This document shows positions 1 to 8,275 of a DNA stretch of 64,000 nucleotides, one piece after another (positions within the stretch are counted from its first letter, which is position 1; each line of letters opens with the position of its first letter). The notes under the pieces are model-generated. The model was not told the origin of the DNA, made no database searches, and saw only the letters and a list, made by a program, of their open reading frames with translations. The DNA is from Amphritea balenae (lineage in GTDB: Bacteria > Pseudomonadota > Gammaproteobacteria > Pseudomonadales > Balneatricaceae), in the NCBI RefSeq assembly GCF_003858655.1, contig NZ_RQXV01000004.1:1-64000 (forward strand), written 5' to 3'. The translations under genes were made by a program, and so were the position numbers.

Positions 1-112
1 GCGACCATAGCGAGATGGAACCACCCGATCCCTTACCGAACTCGGAAGTGAAACGTCTTAGCGCCAATGGTAGTGTAGGGATTCCCTATGCGAGAGTAGG
101 TCATCGCCAAGC
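1..112 (+). rRNA. rrf: 5S ribosomal RNA, 3' part (5' end outside the window)
   Basis: The sequence follows the gammaproteobacterial 5S consensus nearly base for base, including the internal stretches GGAACCACCCGATCC, CCGAACTCGGAAGTGAAAC and TGCGAGAGTAGG, and the closing strand CATCGCCAAGC that pairs with the 5' end. Only the first few bases are missing, so the rRNA operon enters from the left and this is its last gene. A factor-independent terminator follows directly, so no tRNA lies distal to 5S. Confidence 0.95.
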
Positions 113-120
113 ACCTAATT

Positions 121-158
121 ACGAAAAACCCCAACACGCTGTGTTGGGGTTTTTTCGT
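121..158 (+). terminator. Rho-independent terminator of the rRNA operon
   Basis: A nine-pair GC-rich stem, CCCCAACAC / GTGTTGGGG, with a three-base loop GCT, is extended by flanking A and T runs and followed by six T. It starts about ten bases after the 5S end and closes the rRNA transcription unit. Confidence 0.93.
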
Positions 159-177
159 TTCAGAACGCAGGCTACGT

Positions 178-520
178 CTGCTTGTCCGATCTTAAGTGCC
201 GAAGTCCGATGTGGCTATGCCACGTCCGAGCGCTTTGCTTGTCCGATCGTAGCTGCGCTACTTGTCTGGTCAGAAGTAAGTCCCTAACCAGCTTTAAAAA
301 CAATTTTCACCACAGTACCCAAGGGGCATGCTAAGGGCACAGAGGACACAGAGAAAAGATGGAAAGAAACATGTAATGCTCTTACCAACATTCTTTGCTT
401 TTGACCTTCTCTGTGTTCTCCGTGGTAAGCCGCACTTATCATTTCGCTCTTAACTTTTCTGCTTTTTCGGACACGCGGCAAAGCCGCATCGGACAATGAA
501 ACGATCGGACTTCGGCTTTT
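178..520. repeat. Non-coding inverted-repeat (MITE- or REP-like) element
   Basis: This 340-base stretch between the rRNA terminator and the thioesterase gene has no convincing gene. It is built from repeated GTCCGAT units on the left and their inverse on the right. GCCGAAGTCCGAT at 198-210 is perfectly inverted at 504-516, and TTGTCCGAT at 182-190 and 239-247 is inverted at 488-496. Small hairpins separate the units (GTGGC/GCCAC, GTAGC/GCTAC, GCGGC/GCCGC). Inside lies a second inverted pair, an ACAGAGGACACAGAGAA arm near 340-356 and its inverse CTTCTCTGTGTTCTCCGTGG near 405-425. The nested symmetry suggests a small non-autonomous mobile or REP-like element. The identity is inferred. Confidence 0.55.
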
Positions 521-529
521 AGTGATGAT

Positions 530-982
530 CTAACTTTTTAAATCGCCATATCCGACCTTCTCATCGAGGGGGATACCTGATGGCATGAAGGTGCCACTGC
601 CGCGGGCTACTTCACGACCTCGTTCATCGTAAGCGATAGCTTCGGCAATGATCAGTTTTTTACCAAATGAGATAATACGCCCTTCACTTCTAAGCTGTCC
701 TTTTGCTACGGGTCGGGTTATGTAGGTGTTAAATGAAGCGGTAAGTAGAAATTCATTAAACTCACGACTCATTGCGGCAAAGTAGGCTGCATCATCGAGA
801 CATTTAAAGTAGGCAGAGCCATGCAGTGATCCCGCCGCATGAAAAAACTGTTCCTGGACCGGCATACTAATAATGGCTTCTGATTTACATATTTCTATTG
901 AGGGTTTGTAGAGCTCGTTTATGGCGGCAGAAAGATACATCTGTTCGAGCGATCTATAATGGATTTTAGCCCTGTTACTCAT
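530..982 (-). CDS. PaaI-like hotdog-fold thioesterase
   Basis: A 150-residue single-domain protein of the 4HBT/PaaI hotdog family, which hydrolyses acyl-CoA thioesters in the cytoplasm. Seen in the sequence: the helix region FFHAAGSLHGSAYFKCLDDA, where family members carry the conserved glycine and an acidic residue around residues 50-65, and the strand-rich second half with the typical late A-R-G-S-G-T-F motif. The start is an ATG four bases after the stop of the upstream XRE gene, so the two are probably co-transcribed and translationally coupled. The substrate cannot be told. Confidence 0.8.
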   Translation of the reverse strand: MSNRAKIHYRSLEQMYLSAAINELYKPSIEICKSEAIISMPVQEQFFHAAGSLHGSAYFKCLDDAAYFAAMSREFNEFLLTASFNTYITRPVAKGQLRSEGRIISFGKKLIIAEAIAYDERGREVARGSGTFMPSGIPLDEKVGYGDLKS

Positions 983-986
983 CTTA

Positions 987-1235
987 CTATGCCTTTTTAT
1001 TGTTTTTTGCGTCCTGCTGGATAGAGAGCCAGAAGGAATGACTGGTATTGAAGCCCGTTGCTAGCTTATAAGCGAGTTCGTAACCAATCTCTAACTTGCC
1101 ACTTATGATGCTGTCCAGCTGTTGCTCAGTCAGGTTGCAGAGTTGAGCTGCTTCTTTCAAAGATAAATTACTAGGCTTAAGGTACATTTCATGGATAATA
1201 TCGCCCACAGTAGGCGGTTGATTCATAATCTGCAT
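987..1235 (-). CDS. XRE/HigA-like helix-turn-helix protein
   Basis: An 82-residue protein resembling the HigA/VapI addiction-module antitoxins. It has an N-terminal proline-rich start, then a helix-turn-helix around residues 26-60 (SLKEAAQLCNLTEQQLDSII) and the family signature near residues 55-75, where L-A-T-G-F-N-T-S-H-S-F-W-L resembles the LA..FG.S..FWL pattern. No HigB-like toxin gene lies on either side; the next gene is a thioesterase four bases downstream. It may be a solitary transcription regulator derived from an antitoxin. The start has an AGGAT-like ribosome site about 11 bases upstream. Confidence 0.8.
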   Translation of the reverse strand: MQIMNQPPTVGDIIHEMYLKPSNLSLKEAAQLCNLTEQQLDSIISGKLEIGYELAYKLATGFNTSHSFWLSIQQDAKNNKKA

Positions 1236-1280
1236 AACTAAAAGATCCTAGGGTTTTATCAATCTGGAGAGTGACAGTAT

Positions 1281-1760
1281 ATGTCTGATACAGCAATATT
1301 CATCTTAATAGCAGTTAATCTGTTTATCATCACCGGATTATCTCTCTATATCTGGCGTTTACTCCAGCAGCAGAAAATGAAACGGGTTCAGGCGGAGGAG
1401 AAATTACAGGCTCTGGCCGATGAGGTACAGCAGCGGAGATCACATATTGTTGAAAGCTTACAGGTGATTAGCAGGGCCGTAATAAATGGGGAAGTCCCAC
1501 TCACAGAAGCCAGTATTCGATGTAAAGTGCTGTTGGATAATCTTGACCCACAGTTATCCAATGATGTCACTTACACTGTATTTAATGAGGTATACGAGCT
1601 AACTAAGCACATCCCCCGGCTTGAAGCCTGGAAGGGATTAAAAGGCCCAGAAAAAATAAAGTATCTCGATGAGATGGAAGCAATTGAAAGTCAGTATACA
1701 GATGCTATCAATCAGGCTGCTAAAGCTTTAGTTAAGCAAGATTTTGATCGTTACCACTGA
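1281..1760 (+). CDS. DUF2489-family membrane-anchored protein
   Basis: A 159-residue protein with one N-terminal transmembrane helix (about residues 4-24), then a basic/coiled-coil segment and a helical cytoplasmic domain. The overall pattern, including the S-I-R-C-K-V-L-L-D segment near residue 80, is that of DUF2489 proteins of gammaproteobacteria, whose function is not established. A GGAGAG ribosome site lies upstream of the ATG. It is followed after seven bases by another single-helix protein, so the two are likely an operon. Confidence 0.75.
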   Translation: MSDTAIFILIAVNLFIITGLSLYIWRLLQQQKMKRVQAEEKLQALADEVQQRRSHIVESLQVISRAVINGEVPLTEASIRCKVLLDNLDPQLSNDVTYTVFNEVYELTKHIPRLEAWKGLKGPEKIKYLDEMEAIESQYTDAINQAAKALVKQDFDRYH

Positions 1761-1767
1761 GGTATAG

Positions 1768-2142
1768 ATGGAATTTATCGCGGTATTTCTGGTTTGTTTG
1801 TTTGTTTTATTTATATTAGTTGCTGGCTTAGCATTTGGGCGCTCGCCTGTATACCAGCCAGAGCCTGAAGAAGTGCTTCAGTTACTTAGAGGTATTGCTA
1901 ACCGTACGACCTCAGAGCAAGCCTGGAGTCTGTTTCTGCATACGCCTATTACCCATGATCCTGAGTTAGAAAGTTTGCGGCTACGTTGCTATCAGTTTGA
2001 TCAGGGTGAACTCGAAGGTGCTGTCGCTCGTCAGGGTATAAACGGCTATATTTATGATTCAGACAGTCGGATTTTTATCTCAACGCTGGCCGATGATCTG
2101 GAAAAGAAAATTCAGGAAGCACCCTTAAAGATAGATTTTTAA
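1768..2142 (+). CDS. Hypothetical single-pass membrane protein
   Basis: A 124-residue protein with an N-terminal hydrophobic helix (about residues 3-24) and a soluble C-terminal region rich in acidic residues. I do not recognise a family. It follows the DUF2489 gene after seven bases and is convergent with the hybrid kinase gene, whose stop lies only four bases from this stop, leaving no room for a separate terminator. Confidence 0.7.
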   Translation: MEFIAVFLVCLFVLFILVAGLAFGRSPVYQPEPEEVLQLLRGIANRTTSEQAWSLFLHTPITHDPELESLRLRCYQFDQGELEGAVARQGINGYIYDSDSRIFISTLADDLEKKIQEAPLKIDF

Positions 2143-2146
2143 TCAC

Positions 2147-4900
2147 CTAATACTGCTGATGCTCTATTAGCCTCTGTAAGCGCCAAAGTTGCTGCCAGGT
2201 TTCTCTACGATCTTCTTTTTTTATCGCTTCGTTTAATTCAATACTGCATGACTCAAGCTCGGGTAGTTCGAGTAGTCCGGCTAACCCGGTTAATTGGTGG
2301 CAATGATCACGGATTTTGCAGTCGTCCTGATCTTTAAAAGCGCTTTTAAGCTTGTCTAATTGATCAATTAACTCCTGATGCAAGCTGTCCTGACTGAGTT
2401 CATATTTGTCCAGTAATGGAGACTTGGCGTTAGGGCCTGATATGCTGTTTTCCTGAACCTCCTGAACCTCCTGAACCTCCTGAACCTCCTGAACCTCCTG
2501 AACTGCTTTATTTGATGAAATATCTGAGCCGCTACTGTTATCACAAAGTAAGCAGAGCAAGTGTATTAGTTTTTCATCTTTTACCGGTTTGTACTCTATT
2601 CGGCTAATACCTGCCTGCCGTAACTCATGCTCTTCACTTGATATGACGTTTGCCGTCAGGGCTATGATCGGCAGATCCGGCATATCATTACGAATAGTCC
2701 GGGTTGCACTGATGCCATCCAGCACTGGCATATGAACATCCATAATCACCGCTGAAGGCCTGAGTTTCCTTGTCAGCTCAATGGCTTGCTGACCGTTTCT
2801 GGCTTCAAAAACTTCAGCGCCGGCGGCTTCTACGATTTTTCTCAGTAGTAGCCTGTTAAAGTCATTATCCTCTGCTATTAATACTTTATGTCCAGGGGGC
2901 AGTTTGTTACTGCTTTCCGGTGGTTTAACGCTGTTTTGTTCAAGTGAAGCGTGGCTAAGCCATTTTTGAACTAAATCTCGCTGTAACGGCTTAGTTGCTA
3001 CTGACAATTCAATACGATTGTTCAGTTCGGATAGCTCGGTGAAGTGCCCAGCGATGGCGGGTGTTATTAGCAATATTCTGCCTTTAAATGAATTGATAAT
3101 ACTATTCAATTTGAGTTTTTGTTGGGTGGCTATATCGGGGTTTGCGCTGACACCAAAGATTAATGAAGTGTCGCGATCGTCTGTTCTCGATAATGTCGAC
3201 TCAAGAGACTGCATAGTGGCGCACTGCTCAATTTTAGATACATTGGGAGCTGTGAGCTCAACCAGTGATGCCAGCGTCTCTGGGTGACGATCAAAAATGA
3301 TTAATTTGCCAGAAGGTGACGGTTTTTTCTGAAGTTTACCGATCGGATTTATTGTTTTGACTGCAAAGCTACAGCGGACCGTTGTGCCTTTTGCTGGTGT
3401 ACTTTCGAGATTAATCTCACCTTGCATCAGTTGTACTAGCTTACGCACAATGACCAGGCCTAGTCCGGTGCCACCAAAACGGCGGGTGATAGATGAATCT
3501 GCTTGTGAAAACGCATTGAACAGATGCTTTTTTTGTTCTTCTGTTATTCCAATACCTGAGTCTTTAACAGATAGCTCAAGTACTTGGGTTTTATTCTCTT
3601 TTTTCAGAGTATCTAGGCTAATAATAATCTGGCCGTTATCAGTGAACTTAATAGCATTGCTTATTAGATTCGTCGCTATTTGTCTTAGCCTGGTAGGATC
3701 ACCTAACACAGTACTACTAGCTGAACTTTCCACTCTAAAAGCCAGCTCCAGCCCTTTTGTTGCGGCGCTTTGAGATTGCATTTCGATCGCTTCATAGATC
3801 ACCCGCTCGGGATTAAACTCAATCCTTTCAAGTCGTATAGCGTCGGACTGAAGCTTTGCAAAATCGAGAATGTCATCAATTATGGCCAGCAGCATGGTTG
3901 AAGTCTGATTGATAATTCGACAATGTTCCTGCTGTTCATAAGTCAGATCCGTTTGCCTCAGCATACTGGTAAAGCCCAGCACTGAAGTGAGCGGAGTTCG
4001 CAACTCATGACTCATTCGGGCCAGGAACTCATCTTTAGCAAGGTTGGCCTGGTCAGCCCTTTGGCGGGCTCTCTGAAGCGCTATATTCTGAGTTTCCAGG
4101 TGATGCATTGTCTTACGAAGTCGTTGTGTTGCCTTATCTACCTGGCTTTCCAGCCTTTGATTGGACAGCTGAACCTGTTCTGCCAATAAGTTTACGCCTT
4201 GTTCCAGAGAACCCAGCTCTGCGGTGGACCTGACCTCGACCCTGGCGCTGAGTTTGCCCTCTTGTAACTCTTTAATAACGGAGGTAAGCGATAAAATAGG
4301 TTTCGTCAGTGTTTCAGCAAAACGGGCGGCAATAATAAAGGTAATGAGAAAGCCACTTAACAGGAGCAATAAGCTATTACTGATGATCTGGTTTTCACGC
4401 GCATGCATTGGCTGGGTTGATATAGCGACAACGATCCAGCCGAGCAGCTCAGTTGTTTCCTCATCATTGTTAAATTCTGGCGAGTCTCCGACCAGTACTC
4501 CACTACTTTTGACGGGTGTAGAGAACAGCCAGTATTCGCCATTGCGCTGATTAATTGCCTGATTACTCAGAGAAATATTCAGATCGAAATCTCTGGCTCT
4601 GTAGAGTGTGTTTTTATGCGCATCAAAGAAAATAACATCAGCGACATCATGCTCTTGTATAGGGCCCTGGCTGAGGGCACTCAATTGATGGGTCAGTCCG
4701 GAGATTAAACCGAACTCAGATGCTTCTGCTAATAAACGAGACATGGTTTCGCCACGTTCAATCAAGGCTGTCTGATTGTCTGATATCCGGGTCGATACAA
4801 AGTATCCGGCCATAATTAGTGTCATGACTACCAGAGGCAGCAGTGTAATCAATAGAACCTGTTGGCGGATTCCATAGCGGGTATTACTATTTGTAATCAT
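2147..4900 (-). CDS. BarA-type hybrid sensor histidine kinase with HPt domain
   Basis: A 917-residue inner-membrane tripartite kinase. Two transmembrane helices (about 13-36 and 175-195) enclose a short periplasmic sensor region. A HAMP linker, a coiled coil and the dimerisation domain follow, with phosphoacceptor His298 in MSHELRTP. The ATPase domain has NLISNAIKF, DSGIGI and GTGLGL boxes. A degenerate receiver-like region lies around 530-650, a full receiver follows with Asp721 in VIMDVHMPV, and the C-terminal HPt carries His868 in CHQLTGLAG. It is the last gene of an operon with a TonB receptor and an ABC_sub_bind protein, and its start overlaps the latter's stop by four bases. A direct GacA/UvrY link is not shown; the neighbours suggest its own ligand pathway. 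Confidence 0.9.
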   Translation of the reverse strand: MITNSNTRYGIRQQVLLITLLPLVVMTLIMAGYFVSTRISDNQTALIERGETMSRLLAEASEFGLISGLTHQLSALSQGPIQEHDVADVIFFDAHKNTLYRARDFDLNISLSNQAINQRNGEYWLFSTPVKSSGVLVGDSPEFNNDEETTELLGWIVVAISTQPMHARENQIISNSLLLLLSGFLITFIIAARFAETLTKPILSLTSVIKELQEGKLSARVEVRSTAELGSLEQGVNLLAEQVQLSNQRLESQVDKATQRLRKTMHHLETQNIALQRARQRADQANLAKDEFLARMSHELRTPLTSVLGFTSMLRQTDLTYEQQEHCRIINQTSTMLLAIIDDILDFAKLQSDAIRLERIEFNPERVIYEAIEMQSQSAATKGLELAFRVESSASSTVLGDPTRLRQIATNLISNAIKFTDNGQIIISLDTLKKENKTQVLELSVKDSGIGITEEQKKHLFNAFSQADSSITRRFGGTGLGLVIVRKLVQLMQGEINLESTPAKGTTVRCSFAVKTINPIGKLQKKPSPSGKLIIFDRHPETLASLVELTAPNVSKIEQCATMQSLESTLSRTDDRDTSLIFGVSANPDIATQQKLKLNSIINSFKGRILLITPAIAGHFTELSELNNRIELSVATKPLQRDLVQKWLSHASLEQNSVKPPESSNKLPPGHKVLIAEDNDFNRLLLRKIVEAAGAEVFEARNGQQAIELTRKLRPSAVIMDVHMPVLDGISATRTIRNDMPDLPIIALTANVISSEEHELRQAGISRIEYKPVKDEKLIHLLCLLCDNSSGSDISSNKAVQEVQEVQEVQEVQEVQENSISGPNAKSPLLDKYELSQDSLHQELIDQLDKLKSAFKDQDDCKIRDHCHQLTGLAGLLELPELESCSIELNEAIKKEDRRETWQQLWRLQRLIEHQQY
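2452..2503. repeat. 9-bp tandem repeat inside the hybrid kinase gene
   Basis: Five perfect copies of CCTGAACCT (2452-2496) and a sixth imperfect copy encode six V-Q-E tripeptides in the linker between the receiver and the HPt domain. Since the unit is a multiple of three, copy number can change by slippage without breaking the frame, altering only linker length. Confidence 0.93.
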
Positions 4901-5847
4901 CGTTTCTCTACCTCCAGTAGCTGCTGTCGGAGGCGTTCGGCTGTTGGAATGGCTAAATGGATCTGGCGTGCCGCTCTGGAGTTAGTGACTACAGAGAAAA
5001 ATGGACTGTATGTCGGGGGGGGAGTTACTCCGCTCGAGATGGTTTTTAACTGCTGCGCAGTCATGCGGCCAATATCTTCTGGAGAGCTAATGCAGGCTGC
5101 TATCGCGCCCGCTTTTACATAATTTTGTGAAAACGCGATCAACGGCTTTCGATTTCTGTATGACATATACAACAACCATTTTGCCGTTGTCTGATTAAAG
5201 GTGTTCCTATCAGGTATAACCAGAAACAGATCTGATTCTTTAATGATGGGTTGAATGCGCTGTATTGGGTTATCTTCCTGGCTAAGTGCTTCATAATTAA
5301 GCTCTATACCCAGCTCGTTTGCTGCTAGTTTTAATTTGGGCAAAATTTCTATCGAATTGGGGCCTAAGGTCAAACCAAGTGTTTTTAATTCCGGCTGTAT
5401 AAGTTGAGCAAGCTGAAGCTGCCGCTTGACCGGTTGATCAAGGAATACTCCGGTTAAGTTCATTTTGTGTTTAAGTAACTTGAAAGCGTATTGATGGTTT
5501 AGTTGCTCAAAGCGCTGACTAGGGATGAATGTGCTGAGTATAGTGCTCTGGTGAGTGGCTTTTTCCAGTACAAAAGCAGTGGCGTTAGTACCCACTGTAA
5601 TCAGCAGTGGATATTCAGCAAGCGTCGACTCAGGTTGTTCTTTTAACTGCTCAAGAGAAAGTGTTTCAAACTGAAGCGAAGGGCTTTCCTTGATCAGAGT
5701 ATTTGTCACTTCCTGGTAAGTACTAGACGCGTCACTTTGAACAATCAGGGTTGAAGCATTTACCGGAAAATAGGCAAACACGACCCACATCAGCAAAATT
5801 ACTGCTAACCGGGTGGTCATGCCTGATGCTACTTCCGGTGTAGTCAT
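4897..5847 (-). CDS. Periplasmic ABC_sub_bind (TrpX-like) binding protein
   Basis: A 316-residue exported protein with an N-terminal hydrophobic signal ending around P-V-N-A (residues 28-31) and the two-lobed pattern of the ABC_sub_bind family (PF04392 type). It has the LITVGTNATAFVL strand-loop near residue 83, the GVFLDQPVKRQLQLA interlobe strand near 130, and the LIAFSQNYVKAGAIAACI segment near 245. No ABC permease or ATPase gene is adjacent. The gene sits between a TonB receptor and a hybrid kinase, four bases into the latter, so the protein may present ligand to the kinase. A second ATG ten codons in is possible as the start. Confidence 0.8.
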   Translation of the reverse strand: MTTPEVASGMTTRLAVILLMWVVFAYFPVNASTLIVQSDASSTYQEVTNTLIKESPSLQFETLSLEQLKEQPESTLAEYPLLITVGTNATAFVLEKATHQSTILSTFIPSQRFEQLNHQYAFKLLKHKMNLTGVFLDQPVKRQLQLAQLIQPELKTLGLTLGPNSIEILPKLKLAANELGIELNYEALSQEDNPIQRIQPIIKESDLFLVIPDRNTFNQTTAKWLLYMSYRNRKPLIAFSQNYVKAGAIAACISSPEDIGRMTAQQLKTISSGVTPPPTYSPFFSVVTNSRAARQIHLAIPTAERLRQQLLEVEKR

Positions 5848-5866
5848 AATCCAGTTTTTTATAAAC

Positions 5867-7942
5867 TCAGAAACTCATCTGAGCCTGCAGATAAGTTCGT
5901 TGTTCGAAGATATTGTTAGCATAAAACTCAGAGTAAGGATTATCCAGCAGGTTCTGAATAATCAGTGAAAGTTTTAGTTCATTAGTTTCAGAGAGTTGTA
6001 ACGATTTAGATAGTTTCAAGTCGGTACGGTGATAAGGGCTGTTGCCTGGATCCAGACTACTTCGTGCCGCCTCAATCCAGCGTACAGAGCTCAGGTAATA
6101 ATGGCTTAGACTGAGTTGGAGGTTTTCAGGCAGGGTAATACTTGCAAGCGCCGAAGCGGTATGACGGGGATTGCGACTGTCCAATTTATCTATGTCTATA
6201 TCGCCTGGCCGCTCGTCGAGAACCCTCTGGCCACTGCTTTGGATATATCCGTAGTTGATGACTAACAAGGGCTTAAGGCCTGTACCAGATTGGTACTTAT
6301 ACTGAAACTCGATACCTTTGTTGTTCCATTCAGCTTTATTGGTATAGGTATGGACTCCGTTGCCTGCTACATCATCCCCATCGGAATTGGTTTCAGTAAT
6401 CCCATCATTAATATCTTCATAAAAGAAACGGATATCTAGCATGCTGTGATAAGCAGGCCAGTTTCCTAGGACTCCGATATCAATAGTGTCCAGCTGCTCA
6501 GGCTTTAGGTTGGGGTTAATTTTGAAGTTATAGTCATATTTGTCCTCACCCATTGTTGCTCCCAGCAGGGCATCAGGGACATAAACAATACTTTCAAAGT
6601 TAGCCTCCAGTAGCGAAGGCATACGGTAGGCCCGACTTACTGAGCTTCGAAGGGTAAGTGAAGGATTTAGATGGTAGTTGGCTGCCAGGCGAGGAGATAA
6701 TCTGATCGAACCCGTGGTAGAGTGTTCCGCAGAAAGACCTGTATTAATTACCCAGTCGGGAATCGAACTGAGCTCCCAATGTCCGAATACACGGAAGCTT
6801 TCTTCATCCTTCCAGGCTAGCGTATTAAGTAGTTGATTGTTCTTTGCCTGATTGAGGCGGTAGTCAAATCCAGTGAGTACTTTGCTAAGTGGAGAAATAT
6901 TACTGGTAGCACTTAGTTCAATATGATGTTGCGCGATATCACCATATTCTGAAGTCTCGTGATAGGGGGCGTTGCGTTCCAGAAGTAAACCAGCGAAAGC
7001 GTTAAGAGGTGGATCGATCGCTGCTGCAGCTTCAGCAACAGAAAGTAATTGTGCTTCTAAACTATTAACACTGTGCGAGTAGCGTAAACGGACATCACCA
7101 TTATCGTACTGATGAAACCACTCTATATTCTGATAATGTGTTTCAAACTCTCTACGCTTTGGGTCAGGTTTAGTATTAATATCACCAACAGAAGAGTAAC
7201 CTGAATTTATACCCAAATTAATGGTGAAAGTATCTGATAGGGTTGGAGATAATGTCGTATTGAATGTCAGGTAACGATTAAAGTATGGGTCTTGGGTCTC
7301 GTTATTAAACCGGTTGCCTTCATTGCCGGTTATCCCCGCAGACAGGCTGTAATTTCCCAGACTATGAAGGCTACTAAAGCGACCATAAACGGCATCAGTA
7401 TCAAACTCTCCAGAGGTGTACTTAACCAGGTTATCGCGAGAGCTTAGCGGATCATTGGTAATAATATTTATCGCGCCCAGAAAAGCATTTGAGCCTTGTG
7501 TAACAGTGTTAGTACCCCGGACGACTTCGATCCGCTCTACATCATCGATACTGATCGGTAATGTTTCCCAAATAACGGCTGAAAACAGAGGGATATAAAC
7601 TGAGCGTCCATCAATCATTACTTCCATGCGGGGAGGGAATTTATCACTCATACCGTGGTATGAAGCAGCAGAAGCGTTGGTTGCTATATGATAAGACTGC
7701 ATGCCCGGTACTAGCCGGAGTAGCTCTGGTATGGTTATGGCACTTGAAGCGTCGATCATATCCCGATCAATAATGGTTACCGATGCCGGTGCTGCACTTA
7801 ACCGTTGGGGCAAGCGGGTCGCTGCAAAAGTAATGGGAAGATCGTTGAGGTAATCAAGCTCAGTAATATTTTGCTCTTCAGCGCTAACAGACTGAACTGA
7901 GCAAGCCAGTATGAATAGAAGAGGCCGTGAATCAAATAGCAT
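5867..7942 (-). CDS. TonB-dependent outer-membrane receptor
   Basis: A 691-residue outer-membrane receptor for TonB-driven uptake. From the ATG at 7942 it begins with a signal peptide of about 21 residues ending S-V-S-A. The plug domain follows (SVTIIDRDMID, IPELLRLVPGM, DDVERIEVVRG, GSNAFLGAINIIT), and then the 22-strand barrel, ending in an aromatic residue (Q-A-Q-M-S-F). An in-frame TTG seven codons upstream is less likely as the start. The plug resembles BtuB/siderophore-type receptors, but the ligand is unknown. It leads an operon with a periplasmic ABC_sub_bind protein 19 bases downstream and a hybrid kinase. Confidence 0.92.
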   Translation of the reverse strand: MLFDSRPLLFILACSVQSVSAEEQNITELDYLNDLPITFAATRLPQRLSAAPASVTIIDRDMIDASSAITIPELLRLVPGMQSYHIATNASAASYHGMSDKFPPRMEVMIDGRSVYIPLFSAVIWETLPISIDDVERIEVVRGTNTVTQGSNAFLGAINIITNDPLSSRDNLVKYTSGEFDTDAVYGRFSSLHSLGNYSLSAGITGNEGNRFNNETQDPYFNRYLTFNTTLSPTLSDTFTINLGINSGYSSVGDINTKPDPKRREFETHYQNIEWFHQYDNGDVRLRYSHSVNSLEAQLLSVAEAAAAIDPPLNAFAGLLLERNAPYHETSEYGDIAQHHIELSATSNISPLSKVLTGFDYRLNQAKNNQLLNTLAWKDEESFRVFGHWELSSIPDWVINTGLSAEHSTTGSIRLSPRLAANYHLNPSLTLRSSVSRAYRMPSLLEANFESIVYVPDALLGATMGEDKYDYNFKINPNLKPEQLDTIDIGVLGNWPAYHSMLDIRFFYEDINDGITETNSDGDDVAGNGVHTYTNKAEWNNKGIEFQYKYQSGTGLKPLLVINYGYIQSSGQRVLDERPGDIDIDKLDSRNPRHTASALASITLPENLQLSLSHYYLSSVRWIEAARSSLDPGNSPYHRTDLKLSKSLQLSETNELKLSLIIQNLLDNPYSEFYANNIFEQRTYLQAQMSF

Positions 7943-8275
7943 AGTGGTGGAAATCCGAAACAAGGGTTATTCAGATCCATGTATTAACCCTATTTAATAA
8001 AGCGCCAATTTCTTATATCAAAAATATATAATTTTTTGATAATCCATTATTTTGTTCGGACCTACAACATGCTTATCAATAGACAAGTAAATGGTCGTAA
8101 AAGGCGGTATCAAATGAGTCTCAAATATACCGTATTAGTGGGATAGGGTCGAACTGAAGTGTAAGAATAGCTGAATAATTCATAAACAAACGTTTGAAAA
8201 TATATTCGAAGCTATCCTTTTAATAAAAATGCGATATGTAGCACGTTTAAACTTCATTGCTGAGCTCTTTATTAA
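7943..8275. other. AT-rich intergenic region upstream of the TonB receptor
   Basis: No gene is seen. It should hold the receptor operon promoter on the minus strand. A small palindrome ATAAT-CC-ATTAT lies at 8039-8050. It resembles part of a Fur box but the half-site spacing does not fit the classic 19-mer. No riboswitch fold was recognised. Confidence 0.5.

Noticed and set aside
284-496. Minus-strand open frame of 70 codons
   Set aside because: It lies entirely within the inverted-repeat element, has unusual composition and no ribosome site or family resemblance.
8038-8050. Fur box upstream of the TonB receptor
   Set aside because: Only two short half-sites with the wrong spacing; kept as a remark in the intergenic entry and not called.
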